A DNA stretch of 64,000 bases from Gigaspora margarita (lineage: Eukaryota > Glomeromycota > Glomeromycetes > Diversisporales > Gigasporaceae). Shown here one piece after another: positions 31,351 through 44,726 of the stretch; positions within the stretch are counted from its first letter, which is position 1; each line of letters begins with the position of its first letter. The stretch is taken from positions 52,355-116,354 of the forward strand of contig WTPW01002093.1 in assembly GCA_009809945.1 (NCBI GenBank), read 5' to 3'. The notes under the pieces are model-generated. The model saw nothing but the letters and a program-made list of their open reading frames with translations, had not been told where the DNA came from and made no database searches. The position numbers and the translations under genes were made by a program.

Positions 31351-31480
31351 TTTGACGCAAGAATTGCATGTCGATATAGCTGCATCAAATTTATTACGTA
31401 GAGTTATGTATTACATTACACAACGTACATTTATTTTTAGATATTATTTACACTGTACTAGAACTTTTGTGTGATTGGCT
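31351..31480 (-). promoter_or_regulatory. Promoter region of Sel1-kinase B2 with CCAAT box
   Basis: In gene orientation AGCCAATC lies at 31480-31473, about 125 bases before the ATG, in a block (AGCCAATCACACAAAAG) shared with B1 (14736-14729), B3 (44726-44719) and the relic at 49540. A CCAAT box is a usual HAP/NF-Y site in fungi. No clear TATA assignment is possible in such AT-rich DNA. Confidence 0.45.
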
Positions 31481-33793
31481 AAATAATCAATTGAATTTTA
31501 CATTATTTATACAGTTTTAAAGCACATTTTCAAAACACAAAATAGCACACAATAAAATAAGAAGGATTGCATAGTAGATTTTATTAGAGTTATAGGACTG
31601 ATTTCTTATAAAGTAATTTTAATCATCTTTTAAAAAAAAAATTAGTATATTAGCAACTTCTCATATATTGTAACTACTTAAAAAAAAGGACATAATAGAG
31701 TAATTTGTTTCTTTTTTCTTTATAAGTAGCAACCTATCGACGCTATTTATGCCTATTATTATTGTATTAATTGACTAAAAATGTAAAAGCAACCAAATCT
31801 CAGAACCAACTCTCCGTTAAAGATCGCAGTAACGTTCCTTGATAAACTTTAAGTAATTTCTAGTGATAATCAAAGTTGGTGAATCTCTAAATTCTAGAAT
31901 ATTTCAAGCGCATTTGAATATTTTGAGACATGATATGCTTAGGCCACTAGTGATTGGACTCGTCAATTCGTTGCTCGAATAACTCGAATTTGTAAAGATC
32001 GAATCGTGTAATTTTTACTCGTGAGTCAAAATATATTACATATATTATAAGATTTGTGAACTAAACATTCCATTGTCTACCGAAATATGAAATATACTCT
32101 TTTTTGTAAATAGTAATTTAACTTTTTAATCTCAAAATAAATTCGAATGATTAACTCGATCAAGTGATTCGAATGAGTTATAACTCGATTAACAATGCGT
32201 TGTTTGTTTATAAATTAATGATTTTTATTCTCTTAAAGAGTTGCCTAATCACCATGTAACTGCTTAATTAAAGAAACACTCACCGGCCTATCTTAGGTTC
32301 GCAGATATTTATGCAAAAACAAGGTTCAAAGATTACAGAAGTGATGTAATGATATTGTAAAAAATTTCAAATATGGCCTTTATAACATTATTTTTTTTCA
32401 AGAAAATGCATTTGCCTATTTAAAGCCCAGTTTTCCATCAGTCTTTGAGGATCAATACTTGAATATTTTCAGGTTTTAAAAACTAAATAAAAAAAATACA
32501 ATTACATATTTTTAAAAAAAACAATTAATATGACTTAAGATTACTTCTTCCCGCGGTTTTATTTTTAACACGCTTTGGAGTTAATATGATAAAAAAAGAG
32601 AACGTCGTTTAATCATAAAATGTTAATGAAATTGTTGATGGGTACTGTTCTGATTGCTTTGAATATGTGTGGTTCGAATGTGAATTAGTAATGTTTTTAT
32701 GTTCTCAATCAACATCATTAAATAGAATCTTGTAAGATTAAACCGATTAAATACAAGTGATCTTTATTTTCATAATATCTTAATTTAACATTTAGTCTGA
32801 TCTCTATTATATCCAACATTTCAATTAAACAATAATGTACTCTTGTTTTGTAATTAGTGGATGCGCGTAAATATTTTGATTATATTAAATTAATGAATAT
32901 TGTTCGCTATAAATGAAATAAGTTAAATTTAACTGCACTGATTTTAATATTAATTTCATAGAAAAAAATATTAATAAAATAAAAACTTAAGTTTAATCAC
33001 CTTTTTGTTCGATATGACTTCAAATTATTCGCTAGCTTTTCCTAAACGTTAGTAAAGAATTTTCGAAAAAAATGAATGTTAAATATTATGAATCGTTCTA
33101 AATTAATCGTTATTTGACACTTTTGCGAAACCTTACAAGTTTACATGAAAACCCAAAGCTCAAATATTAGTTTCTTTATGCATTTACGGTAGTTAAATTT
33201 GGATTAAAGAGGAAATTAAATCTGAAATTATCTCATCGAAGATTTATGTTGTAATTTTTCCGAACTCATCAGGATGTGGAACCATCAGAAAGAAACATAG
33301 CTAAAGATGATATTTTTATTTAGAATTTCATTATTAACAATAAGTATGTAATATAGATCTGGCAATGAAATTACTTTATACTGGTATCCAGCAAATGAAT
33401 TATAATCATTGGGCAGTACTTGATATTATTCCATTTGGCGCTTTTATCTCCTTAAGAAATTCTGTAGTATATCAAAATTTGAAACGATCTCACGACTAAA
33501 AATAATCCTGCGTCCTGAAACAAGCAAAAAGCAAAATTAAGGAATGTTCATATCGTAAAATAATATTTACCGTACCAGATGTTGTGGATGCGTATTGCGA
33601 GTCGAATAGCAATAATCACTAATATTAAAATTATCGATCGTTTATTATTTGTAAATGATTATGCATAATCCGACAAACTCATATGATCATAAAAAAATTT
33701 CTTGTTGTTATTTTTTTCATGTGTCATGACGTAATCATGTTTATTCAAAATAAAACTCAGCGAGCGTACCTACCAATCATGATCATAAATTGC
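31481..33793. other. Long AT-rich intergenic segment of unit B2
   Basis: Shared with 44727-46956 (diverged at roughly 5-10%) and, for its first 1.4 kb, with 14737-15935. No coding sequence recognised on either strand. Confidence 0.6.
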
Positions 33794-33908
33794 CATTATT
33801 GGGCAAATTGTCGAGTACGGTAATTTGATAAATGATTGGCTACACGTGCCGCTTTGCGGCACGTGCTCATTTGCCAAATTACCGTTTCGACAATTTTTGC
33901 CAATAATG
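33794..33908. repeat. Hairpin element with CACGTGCCGC core (B2)
   Basis: Foldback of 115 bp: outer arms CATTATTGGGCAAA and inverse, middle arms ACGGTAATTTG and inverse, centre GCACGTGCCGC/GCGGCACGTG separated by about three bases. Present also in B3. Likely a small foldback transposon. Confidence 0.65.
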
Positions 33909-34016
33909 AATACTTATCGCTCTTTTAGGCGATTATAGATCAAAAAGTAACAAGATGTCGACGAATCGATTGTCAGGTGAAATGATACGGGCCAAAATAA
34001 ATAACAAGGGGTTTCA

Positions 34017-34042
34017 AAGTTAGTTAGTTAGTTAGTAAGTAA
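34017..34042. repeat. TTAG tandem run at the B2/A2 junction
   Basis: GTTAGTTAGTTAGTTAGTAAG marks the point where similarity to B3 stops and similarity to A1 starts; it may be the duplication breakpoint. Confidence 0.5.
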
Positions 34043-34046
34043 AAGG

Positions 34047-34493
34047 TATAGTACTCATATACAATTTTAATAGTCTGAATTGCCTGGTAACTGATCATTA
34101 TATTTAAACATATTGTAGGCATATCGTCGAAATCCAAATCCACTATCTTAATTGTGGCAGCATTTACCTTATTTTATAATTATTTTTTTATAAATACATT
34201 TTTTTATCTTAAAAAAGAAAAGAAAATAAATCAATTAAAAAAAATTCAGCAAGTAATAGGTTTCATGAGCAATAAATTTCCCACTAAGATAAATATCATT
34301 TCCAACTTCAAATGGTTCAATATTGAACAGTTTCATCAATAGGGACAAAAACCTTTGTTTTCAAGAAAATAATTTTTGTTGGATCATTATTCTCAACTTT
34401 CACAATAGCAGTTAACTGTTTTAAGGTAAACTCTTGAGTTATACTATCAGTGCAATCATGAGCATAACAAATAGTAGATAACTTTGCTGGCAT
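34047..34493 (-). pseudogene. 5' part of the unrecognised gene (A2 copy)
   Basis: From the ATG at 34493: MPAKLSTICYAHDCTDSI, TQEFTLKQLTAIVKVENND, KTKVFVPIDETVQY, then a frame break, IEPFEVGNDIYLSGKFIAHE, a likely intron, and VNA-TIKIVDLDFDDMP-type sequence cut off at the unit junction near 34047. The N-terminus is better preserved here than in A1 (17636). Family not recognised. Confidence 0.5.
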
Positions 34494-34499
34494 GTTTTT

Positions 34500-36733
34500 T
34501 CACTAAATTAAAAATAAATATGTGAACTAATGTACGTCAAGCTGTTTTTTTTTTGGTATCAAAGCATAATAAGGCTACAAAAAAAAAGTGAGTTTTTTTT
34601 ACCTGATAAGAGTTTATATTATATATATATGTATTTATTACTGGGTTTATCGATAATAAGCCATCTATTTTTTCCACCTTGCACTTAATAAATTAAAAAA
34701 AGATAGATATATATAATAGTAATCAAAATGCTACATATATATATATATATTTAGACATCTTACTTTACTCACATTCTTTTTAATTTACAAACGTTTATTT
34801 ATTAAAAGTTTTTTTAATCAATTTATTTTAATTTACAAATGTTTATTTATGAAAAATTTATTTAAATCAATTTATTTTATTTATAACACATTTTAAAAAT
34901 TTATTTAAAAAAAATTTATATATTTTATATTTATTTAGAAAAAAAAAGAATAATGATGACATTTAGCAGGATACACTGTCACCACAATCATATGTCATCC
35001 ACATCTCTTTTAATGAAAAAAAAATCAATTGGGATCGGTTTAACATAGTAGTTCATATTCATAACGCACATTTGATCATAATCAAATTATTAACGAAAAC
35101 AAAGAATATTTTCAATCTAAGCTAATGTAGATCAGCCAATCAAAAGATCAATCAAAGATCTTGCAAATTAATGAACAGAAATTGTGCTATGCATATCATC
35201 ACCTGAAAAAAATATAAATAAGACACAAGATCGTAAGGTGGGTGGGCAGGTGGAGCAAAACAGTAAAGGTTAGTATTGAATGGATACGCACATACCTAAT
35301 GAAAAGATGCATCGATATAGATACTGTATACATATATATAAATAAAAATAAATACTGTAATGGATAAATAGATGGAATGTAAGAGAGAGATATTAAAGCG
35401 GCAAGAAATTTCTTCTTAATTTAGTATTATCGACTGTTAAAAAGGGTATATGCAGCAAGTAATCGAACAAGTTATCAACTAAAAAAAGACAGATCATTAT
35501 CAAAAGATCACGAGCAGAGCATAATAATATAAAAAAATAAAAATGGGAAATAAAAAAAAACACAAACACAGAACCATTACAAAAACGGGAAAAAAACTAC
35601 ACAAGCATACAACCATCACCAAATGCGGGAGAAAAATACCAACTAAACTGTATTCTACGATAAAAAAAATCATTAGAAAATACAACCTTCAAAGAGCTAT
35701 ACTATAAAATTTTATTAATACAACTGCTTTTGTTTTTAAGTGAAAAATGATCCTGATCTTATTCTAAATAGATTTGTATAAAAAAGAAATTTTTGTAGTA
35801 TTATCGATTTTCCCTTTTGTATCACTCGGCCCATATATATATCATAATTATACTACCTATGCAATTATCTATTATGTACGTACGTACGTACGTATTTCGT
35901 ACGGATCCAATTATAAACAACTGGTCCACACTTACGCTTTCAAAATAGGATGTTATCGGCTTGATACGGCCCGTATATTTAATTAATATAGAAACCAATT
36001 ATTAAATAGAGCCGAACGGGTGGTATTGTAAAACGAAACAGAAGCATAAGAAAACGAATGGTTTAAATCAACCCATAATATTGATCAAAAATGGAAATGA
36101 AAATTGCGTGGAAAAAAATGACATATAATTAATAATCTAAGGTCCTAACATTAAAATCATTGTTTTCCGTATTTTATAATATATTTTACCTTTAGAAGCT
36201 TATGTCGCACATACAAAAACATTTTGATATTCCTCTGTTCTAAGAGATTAGAACAAAAAATTTTTATAATACAATATTATATACAATAATATTTGTGTTC
36301 AAGAAGAGTAATTTTGCTCATGCCAGATTTTTATCCGTTCGCAATAAAAAAAGTCTTGACATTTTAAGATATAACTTAATCAGTAAGAATTTTATCCAAA
36401 GCATATGTTATTTTATATATACACATATATTTTGTATTTATTCGTAATTTCAGAATTATCATAACTCCAGATATGCACAGACAATTTCATTAGTTAATAA
36501 CGGATTGTATTGTTTTGATGAGGAAAGTGACATTGTTAAATTTCCTTTTTTGCACCCATCAATAGTTACACAAATTAAGAGATACTTCCTCGAATAGTGA
36601 GTTAATTGGAGTTATTTATGTTTCACCAACATTCACAAATTTTCACCAATTTCACCTGCAGCTTTATTCGAAACACAAAACTTTATTTAGTCATGCCTAT
36701 ATATTTATTAGAAATTTGTCTTCCGCCAAACTT
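34500..36733. other. Intergenic spacer upstream of the A2 Kelch gene
   Basis: AT-rich; counterpart of 17640-19820. Contains a TACG microsatellite at 35877-35896. No gene supported. Confidence 0.6.
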
Positions 36734-36760
36734 TGAACACTGAAGAATTCAGTTTGTTCA
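36734..36760 (+). promoter_or_regulatory. Conserved dyad before the A2 Kelch start
   Basis: Same nested inverted repeat as at 19823-19849 (TGAACA...TGTTCA around CTGAAGAATTCAG), about 50 bases before the ATG. Confidence 0.35.
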
Positions 36761-36811
36761 TATGTTAACGATTGAATAATATAGCAAACATCATTATTCT
36801 TTTATATTAAG

Positions 36812-38601
36812 ATGAAGGTTTTTATAAATTTTCTTTATCTACTTCTTATACAGAATTTTATATTTCTATCTGTTTGCCAAATTGTTCCTGATCCGCGTTA
36901 TGGGCAAACTAGCACTTTAGTAGATAACAAAATTTATTTTTTTGGTGGTAATACTAGAAAACCAAATTATACAAATGAAGTAGTATATCTTGATTTATCA
37001 GCACTATTTAATGCGAACTGGCCTCTATGGGTTAAAAATCCTATGGGAATTCCATCAAAAGAAGTTTTTGCCTCATCATGTCTTAATTCCATAGATAAAT
37101 CAACAATTTTCTTAATTGGTGGAATATCCCTCAACCAAACGAATCAAAAGGCTATAAATCCTCTATTAGTATATTCATTTAATTCTAAAACTTCACAATG
37201 GAATACGATAAAAACTACTGGATTTTATAATTATTCTGTTGCTTTGATTCAGATGAATGCCATTATGAATAATGATGGGAATATATATATATTTGGTGGA
37301 TTTCAAGTAAATTATACTGTCGGATCGACTAATCATGGCTCATATCTTAATAAAATAAATGTGTTTAATACAAAAACACAAACTTGGTCATTATTGAATT
37401 TAATCAATAATGTTTCATCACGTTATTCATATACCGCTACCTTGTTGAATAATAGTCTTATAATTTACATTGGAGGTTTAAATAAAAATAAAACTAATAT
37501 TAATATGAATGAGGTAACAAATAACTATTTTAATTTCATTTATTAATAAATTTAAATTAATAAAGAAAATAATATCTGATATAGTTACAAATATTTAACC
37601 TAAAATCCTTAAGTTGGTCCAATATGGTATGTAAGAAATATTTAAGTTGAGTGAGTTTTTAAATATATATACTAATTTTTATTTATCCAGCAAACTATTG
37701 GAGATACAATTACCGCTCGTAATGCTCATTCCGCCGTCTTAAGTATGTCATAATGAAATCACTTTCAAATTTAAAATTTTCGAAATTGTTTAAAGTTATA
37801 CAGAATGAAGAATTGAACAATGATAGACTCTATCTCTATTCTATAAATGTCAATGTATAAATGAACTAGCAAGATGAATATGTTCAATGTTCAGTCAAAT
37901 TCATATGATAAGGAGGATATTAATCCTTATTTAAATCGATGAATGTTGTAATTTTTTTTTGAAATTTCTAAATATTAAATTTCTTTTTCATAGCCCAAGA
38001 TGGCCGTATAATCATATTTGGTGGTAGTTCGGCAAATAGTAGTACACGAACCACCACACTTCGTGCTTATCCTGATGTTGCAGTGTTAAATACAAATGTT
38101 TCTCCATATAAATGGTCGATCCCAAATATTTCATCAACAAATTCTCCACAATCTCTTTGTTATCATTCCGCAGAAATATATAAGAATATTATGATAATAG
38201 CATTCGGTAATCTTTTTTAAATGTGCTGTCTGTTACAATAATTTAAGATATTTTTTTTAACATGCTGTTTTACATTATATTAAGGGATGATAACTTCTGA
38301 TCAATTACAAACATCAGCGCCATTTAACAAAAATATTTATTTGTTTGATGTTCAAAATTATACATGGATTTCTTCGAACACATCAACATCGATCCCACCG
38401 ATATCAAAAGAAACAGGCTCAAACAATCAGTCTAATGCTATGACTATTGGAATCAGCGTTGGTATAAGTGGTTTTATTTTTATTCTAAGCTTGATCATTG
38501 GATTTTCTTATTATAGACACAGAAAATTAAAAAAGAATATTATCGAAACGCCTGGAACCGATTATTATCTTACCGAGCTATCTAATACTGAAAAATTTTA
38601 A
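36812..38601 (+). CDS. Kelch-repeat single-pass membrane protein, copy A2
   Basis: Four exons (36812-37513, 37691-37742, 37994-38206, 38285-38601), 427 residues, same intron positions and phases as A1. Signal peptide, five Kelch-type blades (IYFFGG, IYIFGG, IIYIGG, IIIFGG, IIAFG), transmembrane helix, basic stop-transfer and short tail ending TEKF. Relative to A1 it has about 30 amino-acid changes plus a one-codon deletion in exon 1 (235 residues), but only about one change in exons 2-3 and about nine in exon 4, and its introns are almost unchanged. Appears intact. Role inferred as a surface binding protein; the partner is unknown. Confidence 0.85.
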
Positions 38602-39395
38602 CAATCTGATATAAAGCTATAAATATTCTTGATAGTATTATCACTATAATTTTAAGGATGATTTAAGTTGCTATGACCAAAATAATGTCAAATTAAAGTA
38701 ATATAAGGTTATTTTTTTAAGTACGTACGTATCCATATTTGATGGTATTTTATATATAATTTCCTATCTTATTTAAAAAAATATTTAAAAAGTAAATTAA
38801 AGCAGCTTTGTGATATATCAAAAAAATTTAATAAAATAAACAGAATATTTTCACATAAATCAATATGGGATATAATTCAGATTTAAATGATGGTATTGAT
38901 AGTGTCTTATCTTATATACAATTGTAGTTTGCATTTAAAGTTATTATGACTGAATGAAAGTGAATAAGTAAAAATATCAGAAAAGAAATGACTATTCATT
39001 AAATATCTTTTGCAACTAAGACAAACGTCTGTAAGAAGCTTCTTAATATGATATTGAATACGATGAAACGTTATGGCAAAACGTGATGACAAAACTAAGG
39101 ACGATAATTTTACGTGTTTGCAAATCGCATAGGCAATAACTAAAGTTGGCACTTGTGGTTCAATGTATACTTGTCATAAATAATAATCGTAAAAATGATT
39201 GACATTCCTTCGATCATTTTTGAAATTTCGTCGATATGATTAATACTAATGCTAATAATATTAAAGTGTTCCCAAATTTAAGAATTCATCTACGTCAGGA
39301 ACTGCAGTAATAATTTCTACATTTACTGTACAGCGTGCGTCCAAAAATGTACTTATTACGCATAATACTTAAGTAAAAATATCTCTTACGTAAGC
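38602..39395. other. Intergenic spacer after the A2 Kelch gene
   Basis: AT-rich, counterpart of 21691-22518. No gene seen. Confidence 0.6.
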
Positions 39396-40115
39396 ATGAA
39401 ATATTCTTTCGTTGTACAACAGTTTTTTAAAAAAAACTTTCAAATGACTTAACAAGTCTTCTTGAAAATAGTGAAGATTACAACATATTAATTGAAGTCG
39501 GTCGAGTATCGAACTTTCAAACATTTAAAGACTATTTTATTATTTTGAATTCTCAAAGTTCTTACTTTGCAAATGCACTGGTTAAAATAACTTATTATGT
39601 AAAGAATATTAAAAAATTCAGTAAACACATATTTCTGCTATAGTTCATGAAATTATTATCAAGCAATTTATAATTATTCAATTATTAATGAATTCAAATT
39701 TTAATTTACAATTCCCAAATATAATTTTTGAGCATCATTTTCATCGTGGATTGTACGAGAAATATTTATAATGGTATTGTCCCATTTGAATTTGAACATG
39801 TAGAAGTAGTCAAAACCACTCTGATTAAAAATAATGCTTCATAGATACTCCAGAAATTGCTATAATTTATAGATTTGAAAATAATGCCATTTTGTAATAA
39901 TATTATTACTAAGTATCAAGTGATCATTCAGCAAAACATAGTCTCCTCTTAAAACTTGACAATCTACAAATGAATGAAGGAAAATTTTTGGATGATTTCA
40001 TTAGATGGTGAATTACTCAAAATCCTAACCTGAATTTTAATCCTGTATAATTATCTGATACAGAATTCTTATCCTTTACACAATATCATCGAATTCTCAA
40101 ACTGAATTATGTAAC
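39396..40115 (+). pseudogene. BTB-BACK gene relic (A2)
   Basis: Same relic as at 22519. After an extra A in the run near 39432 the BTB frame reads LSNDLTSLLENSEDYNILIE and SSYFANALVKITYYVKNI, then stops. A BACK-like LLKLDNLQMNEGKFL with FIRW-ITQNPNLNFNP is readable near 39950-40060. It lacks a usable start and has several stops. Confidence 0.6.
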
Positions 40116-41069
40116 ATGCCGACCAAGAAATACTTTATTACAACCTCAAATCGTAATCACAAGTTGATTTTTAGCGATAAATTATTATTGATACTTTTAA
40201 TGCGTTTTACATGACTATTAATGTGTCTTTTTTTTTTTTTTTACAAAAAAAAAATTATACATATATTAACCAGAAAAGTCTTCATACTAAGCATGCTCAA
40301 GCTGCCAATTGCTGGTGCTGAAGTTCACAAGAGTCGTTTAGACCTGTTACTAATAGGGTATTTGAGACTTCATGGTCATGTTTGGAGCTTTTCATATCTG
40401 CATTGCAACATCTTAATCTAATCCTAGCAATTCCAAAGTTCGCAAGGAATAAATAATATTTATAATTTATTAATAATTTACATTATAAAATATCTTGATT
40501 GATTCATTAAAATAAAATTAATTAACTTTAATTTATCATAAACATTAACTATAAGATTCTATAACATCTCTCAAAAAAATTACAATGTATAATATAACCA
40601 ATTGATTGCTAGATTATCTTCTTTCCATCTTCTGCATTAATTTCTTTATACGTACAGTACCTGTTTCCTCCCCAATTTTATTTATTAAATTAATACAAAT
40701 TAATACTCCTAAACCTTTACTATATTTGCTTCGACCTATATTTTTCTACCCCAATATTCTTTATTACATAAATGATTAAATTTTATTTAACCTTATCCCT
40801 CATCCTCATATTAAGTATTCACTGAAATGAGAGTTTTTCGCCCAAAAGATGTGTGTTTTGAATATTAAAAGGTCAAAAAGTTAAATGAACTTCGTGGTGA
40901 TGCTCATATACTTTGCACCACTCTTTTATTAACTGTGACCAAATGAGATAATAGTAAATCGAGAAAATATATACCATAAACACATTAACTTTTGCCTAGA
41001 GTTGTTAATGGGTTGAGCTCACTCCGGAACCGTTACGCATGGAATGAATAATATGGGGTGAGTCGATAT

Positions 41070-41257
41070 AAACGCACCATATTTTTTCTAAGTAAATTTT
41101 TTAAAACTTTAAACAAGAATAAATTAACAACAATTAATCAAATTTAATAAAATTTTTTTAAATCAATTCTAAAAACTTTTAGAATTTATTAAAAAAATTT
41201 TACTAAATTTTTGCTTGAAGATTTAAAAAATTTCATTAAAAACAATATGGTGCGTTT
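41070..41257. mobile_element. Foldback MITE, 188 bp (B3)
   Basis: Same element and position in the unit as 27832-28019; it was present before the B2/B3 duplication or was copied with it. Confidence 0.7.
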
Positions 41258-42399
41258 CATCCTCATTTAATAATATATTATCATAAATACCTTAAGTAAT
41301 TTTAGTTGATTCAATAGAATAAAGTTAATAGCCTTTAATATATCATAAACATTAGCTATAAGATTTTATTCTATCACTCAAAAAATTACAAAGTAATATA
41401 ACCAACCAGCTGCTAAATTGTCTGAAAAAATCCACTCTACTCTTCCATCAACAGCTTATTCTCTTCATCTTTCCCAGATTTATTCATCTAAATTAATACC
41501 TCCTAAATCTCTTAACATATTTGCTTCAACTCAATATTTCCTACCTTAATATTCTTACATCTAAATATCACTCTTTTTTATCATATAGTTAGCTTTAACA
41601 ACTTATGGCAACTTTTTAATGAACATATATCTAATCAAAAATAAATCAAATGGGCTATCTTAACTCATAACACGTCCGTATCTGTGACAGGTTACGCCAA
41701 TGATATCAACTAACTGTCAATTATTCCCAGCACGCCTTTACTGGCTAATTCACGTATACACAATGTGTTTAAAATATTTTACGGAACTATATAGACATGA
41801 ATAAAGGTTCTTTTCGATATAGAATTAATTAAAAACAAATAACTACATAAAAAAATAAGGCATCTATCCTTAAAAATAAAATAGCGAATATTGTAAATGC
41901 AATAACTTAATAATTTGACTTTAAAACAAATAGGAGCCTAAATATTATTAGACTTTTTATTTTCTCACTTCATTCTCTAGGCAAAAATATATCCGAAGTT
42001 TTGTAACCTGTGAGGTATTCAAAGGATCACCTCCTACACTGAGAGCCTAAAAATCATTAATTTATTTTATAAGCCTCATAAAAATTCATTTTTTTTATAA
42101 ATTTTATTATCAGTAGGTATTTAAACTTTCGATTTATACACTTTCTTATGTTGGATAAAAAAAAATTCACATATAAGATAGTAAAAAAAAGAAATAAATA
42201 AATATGGTTAAAATCACCTTTATATATTTTTCACTTACTAAGTTTTTCAAATGCTACATGCTATTTATCATAATTTATACCCGAAAAGGTACAGTCAGGA
42301 AGATAATCGGCATTAGTGTGTACCTTGTCACTCCTGTTTTTGTTAAAGCTTCATTTCTTATTAAAAATCCCTATCATATGTTTAAACATAATTGATTCA
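41258..42399. other. AT-rich region downstream of the B3 kinase
   Basis: Nearly identical to 28020-29161. No supported gene. Confidence 0.5.
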
Positions 42400-43602
42400 C
42401 TAAATATCATCCGGAACTTCTATATCACCTGCAGTTTTAGTAATATATGTTTTTAATAACTTCGAACTAATTTCTGATACGTTATATGGTTTGCTGGTAT
42501 ATATATTGTTTAATTTTTCAGTAATCATAGGTAAAGTTTTAATGATTTCATCACTTTCTAAGAATTGCTTTCTAATTCTATTTTCGTTCTCATTTTCAAT
42601 ATCACTCTCATTTTCGACAGCGTTCTCATTTTCGATATCACTCTCATTTTCGGTATTACTTTTGACAACATCCGACAATTTTAAGAATAGCTTTTTAATT
42701 ATACTTTTACTTTTAATTTTCTTATTTTCGATAATTTTCTTGTTTTCGATAATTTTCTTATTTTCGATAATTTTCAACCATTCATGTAATTTAGTAATTA
42801 ATTCAATACTATTAGGACGTTTTTCTGGATCAGAATTCATGCAAGGATTTGCCAACTCAATATAGCAATCAGGAGTACCAGGTGCAAATTTTGGTCGTAA
42901 TCCATTACAAATCATAATTGCCAGATCAATATCAAATTTATAATTATTAAAAGACCTTTGCCCAGTTGTCATCTCGACCATGATAATTCCAAACGAATAA
43001 ATATCAGATGCTTTTGTATATCGGTACTTTTTTTGTAAGAGTTCTGGTGCAATATATGGTAAAACTCCATGAATACGTTCATCTTGTTCTTTTTCATCTA
43101 GTGGTTTTGATAAACCTAGATCTGTAATACATGCTTCATAATTTTCCTTTAACAAGATATTTCCAGGATGTAAATCTCGATGTAAATATTTTTTAGAATG
43201 AATACGATCAAGATTAGACACAATATCATGGAATATCTTTAATTTAAATTTCCATTCAAATTTAAAGATGTTAGTAAGGTTTTTACTCAATGATCCATAT
43301 TTTGCATAACTAAGCACTAAAATATAGTCATTTGTTTTTTCATCTCTAGATATTCCCAAATATTGTGATAAGCTATGACAAGCTTTTAACTAAAAAAAAA
43401 AAAAATTAATTCGAAATTAAAAATAAATATTAAAATTGTTTAAAAAAAATACCTCTTTTAAAAATTGATCTTTATTTTTATTAGAATCCTTTACAATCTT
43501 AATTGCTACATTTTCATATGACCCATATCGGTTCAGATATTTTGTTTTAAAAACAGTAGAGAACGCTCCTTCGCCAATCTCTTCAATATTTTCAAACGTC
43601 AT
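42400..43602 (-). CDS. Protein kinase, copy B3, catalytic motifs present
   Basis: Exons 43602-43453 and 43389-42400 around a 63-base intron encode 379 residues from the ATG overlapping the Sel1 stop. Motifs: IGEGAFSTVF, VAIK lysine, catalytic loop YLHRDLHPGNILL, ITDLGLSKP (DLG for DFG), LPYIAPELLQ, DIYSFGIIMVEM. It belongs to the expanded tyrosine-kinase-like/Ser-Thr kinases of glomeromycetes, so phosphotransfer is plausible. The C-terminal tail is identical to B2 with KIIEN and DIENEN repeats. Its start lacks the Sel1 N-terminal half only because of the junction frameshift; a monocistronic mRNA starting at the Sel1 ATG would not express it unless frameshifting or internal initiation occurs. 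Confidence 0.75.
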
Positions 43603-44590
43603 ATGGTATCCAATGGAAATATTTGTTTTTTTCTTCAGTAGTATCATTTTGTTCAGTAATAGCTGATTTTAAATACCATTCAAAAGCAATATCAACATTC
43701 TTTTCAACAACAATTCCTTGCTGATAAAATTCACCAACAGAATACATTCCATCAGCATGCCCAATTTCTGCTGATTTTTTGTAATATTCAAACGCTTTCT
43801 TTTCATCCTTTTCAACACCAGTTCCATATCGATAACAATTTCCAACATTACACATTGCTAAAGTGTCCCCCATCTCTGCAGCTTTTTGATAATATATGAA
43901 TCCCTTATGCTTATCTATTTCAATTCCAATTCCATATTTATAACCATATCCAACAGCAATTATTCCTTGAATATCACCCATCTCTGCAGATTTTTGATAA
44001 TAAATGAATGCCTTATGTTCATCTTTTTCGACTCCAATTCCATATTGATAACATAACCCAATTTCATATATTCCTTTAACATTCCCCATCTCTGCAGATT
44101 TTTGAATATAAATAAACGCCTTTTGCTTATCTTTTTCAACTCCAAATCCATTACCATAACATACACCGACAAAATATATTCCGTAAGAATCACCCATCTC
44201 TGCTAATTTTTGATAATAATTGAATGCTTTACGTTCATCCTTTTCAACCCATTTTCCATAACAATAACAATTTGCAAGAATGATTTGAGCTATAGAGTTA
44301 ATTGGATAATCTAAGCAAAATTTGATAATATTTTCTGGATTTTGCTTCTTCATTATTAGAAATCGTTCTAATGCATCAAGAATTGAACGTTCTTGCTTGC
44401 ATTTCAAGCTTTCTTCTTTATATAGTTTACACATATCATTAACAATTTCGTTTAAAAACTCATGTGAAAAATCCTGCAAATTATTATCTTCTAAATACAA
44501 TTGGGTATCATTGTTGGCTATTTGAGTAATATCCGATGAACACTCGATTTTTTCAGGTTGTTTTACAAATAGATTATTGCATTTTGACAT
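43592..44590 (-). CDS. Sel1-like repeat protein, copy B3
   Basis: 332 residues from MSKCNNLFVKQPEKI (an upstream in-frame Met at 44614 exists, but B1 and B2 support 44590). N-terminal helical region, six 36-residue Sel1-like repeats, then IPYDV and stop at the same junction frameshift as B2. The TGA at 43592-43594 overlaps the kinase region, whose ATG is at 43602. Protein-binding scaffold inferred. Confidence 0.75.
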   Translation of the reverse strand: MSKCNNLFVKQPEKIECSSDITQIANNDTQLYLEDNNLQDFSHEFLNEIVNDMCKLYKEESLKCKQERSILDALERFLIMKKQNPENIIKFCLDYPINSIAQIILANCYCYGKWVEKDERKAFNYYQKLAEMGDSYGIYFVGVCYGNGFGVEKDKQKAFIYIQKSAEMGNVKGIYEIGLCYQYGIGVEKDEHKAFIYYQKSAEMGDIQGIIAVGYGYKYGIGIEIDKHKGFIYYQKAAEMGDTLAMCNVGNCYRYGTGVEKDEKKAFEYYKKSAEIGHADGMYSVGEFYQQGIVVEKNVDIAFEWYLKSAITEQNDTTEEKNKYFHWIPYDV

Positions 44591-44726
44591 TTTGACGCAA
44601 GAAGTACGTTGCATGTCGATATAGCTGCATCAAATTTATTACGCAGAGTTTTGTATTACATTGCACAACGTACATTTATTTTTAGATATTATTTACACTG
44701 AACTAGAACTTTTTGTGTGATTGGCT
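44591..44726 (-). promoter_or_regulatory. Promoter region of Sel1-kinase B3 with CCAAT box
   Basis: AGCCAATC at 44726-44719 in gene orientation, same spacing to the ATG as in B2. Confidence 0.45.

Larger units (their letters stand above)
26770..34017. repeat. Segmental duplication unit B, copy 2
   Basis: Collinear with 40070-47173: left flank, foldback MITE, kinase ORF, Sel1 ORF, promoter, long AT-rich upstream segment, hairpin. Long stretches (about 27190-29740) look identical or nearly so to B3. The right end is a run of TTAG repeats at 34017-34040, the junction to unit A2. Confidence 0.9.
34045..40069. repeat. Segmental duplication unit A, copy 2
   Basis: Collinear with 17231-23340 with small indels, the MITE of 17776-17926 missing, and varying divergence. 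Continues without break into unit B3. Confidence 0.85.
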
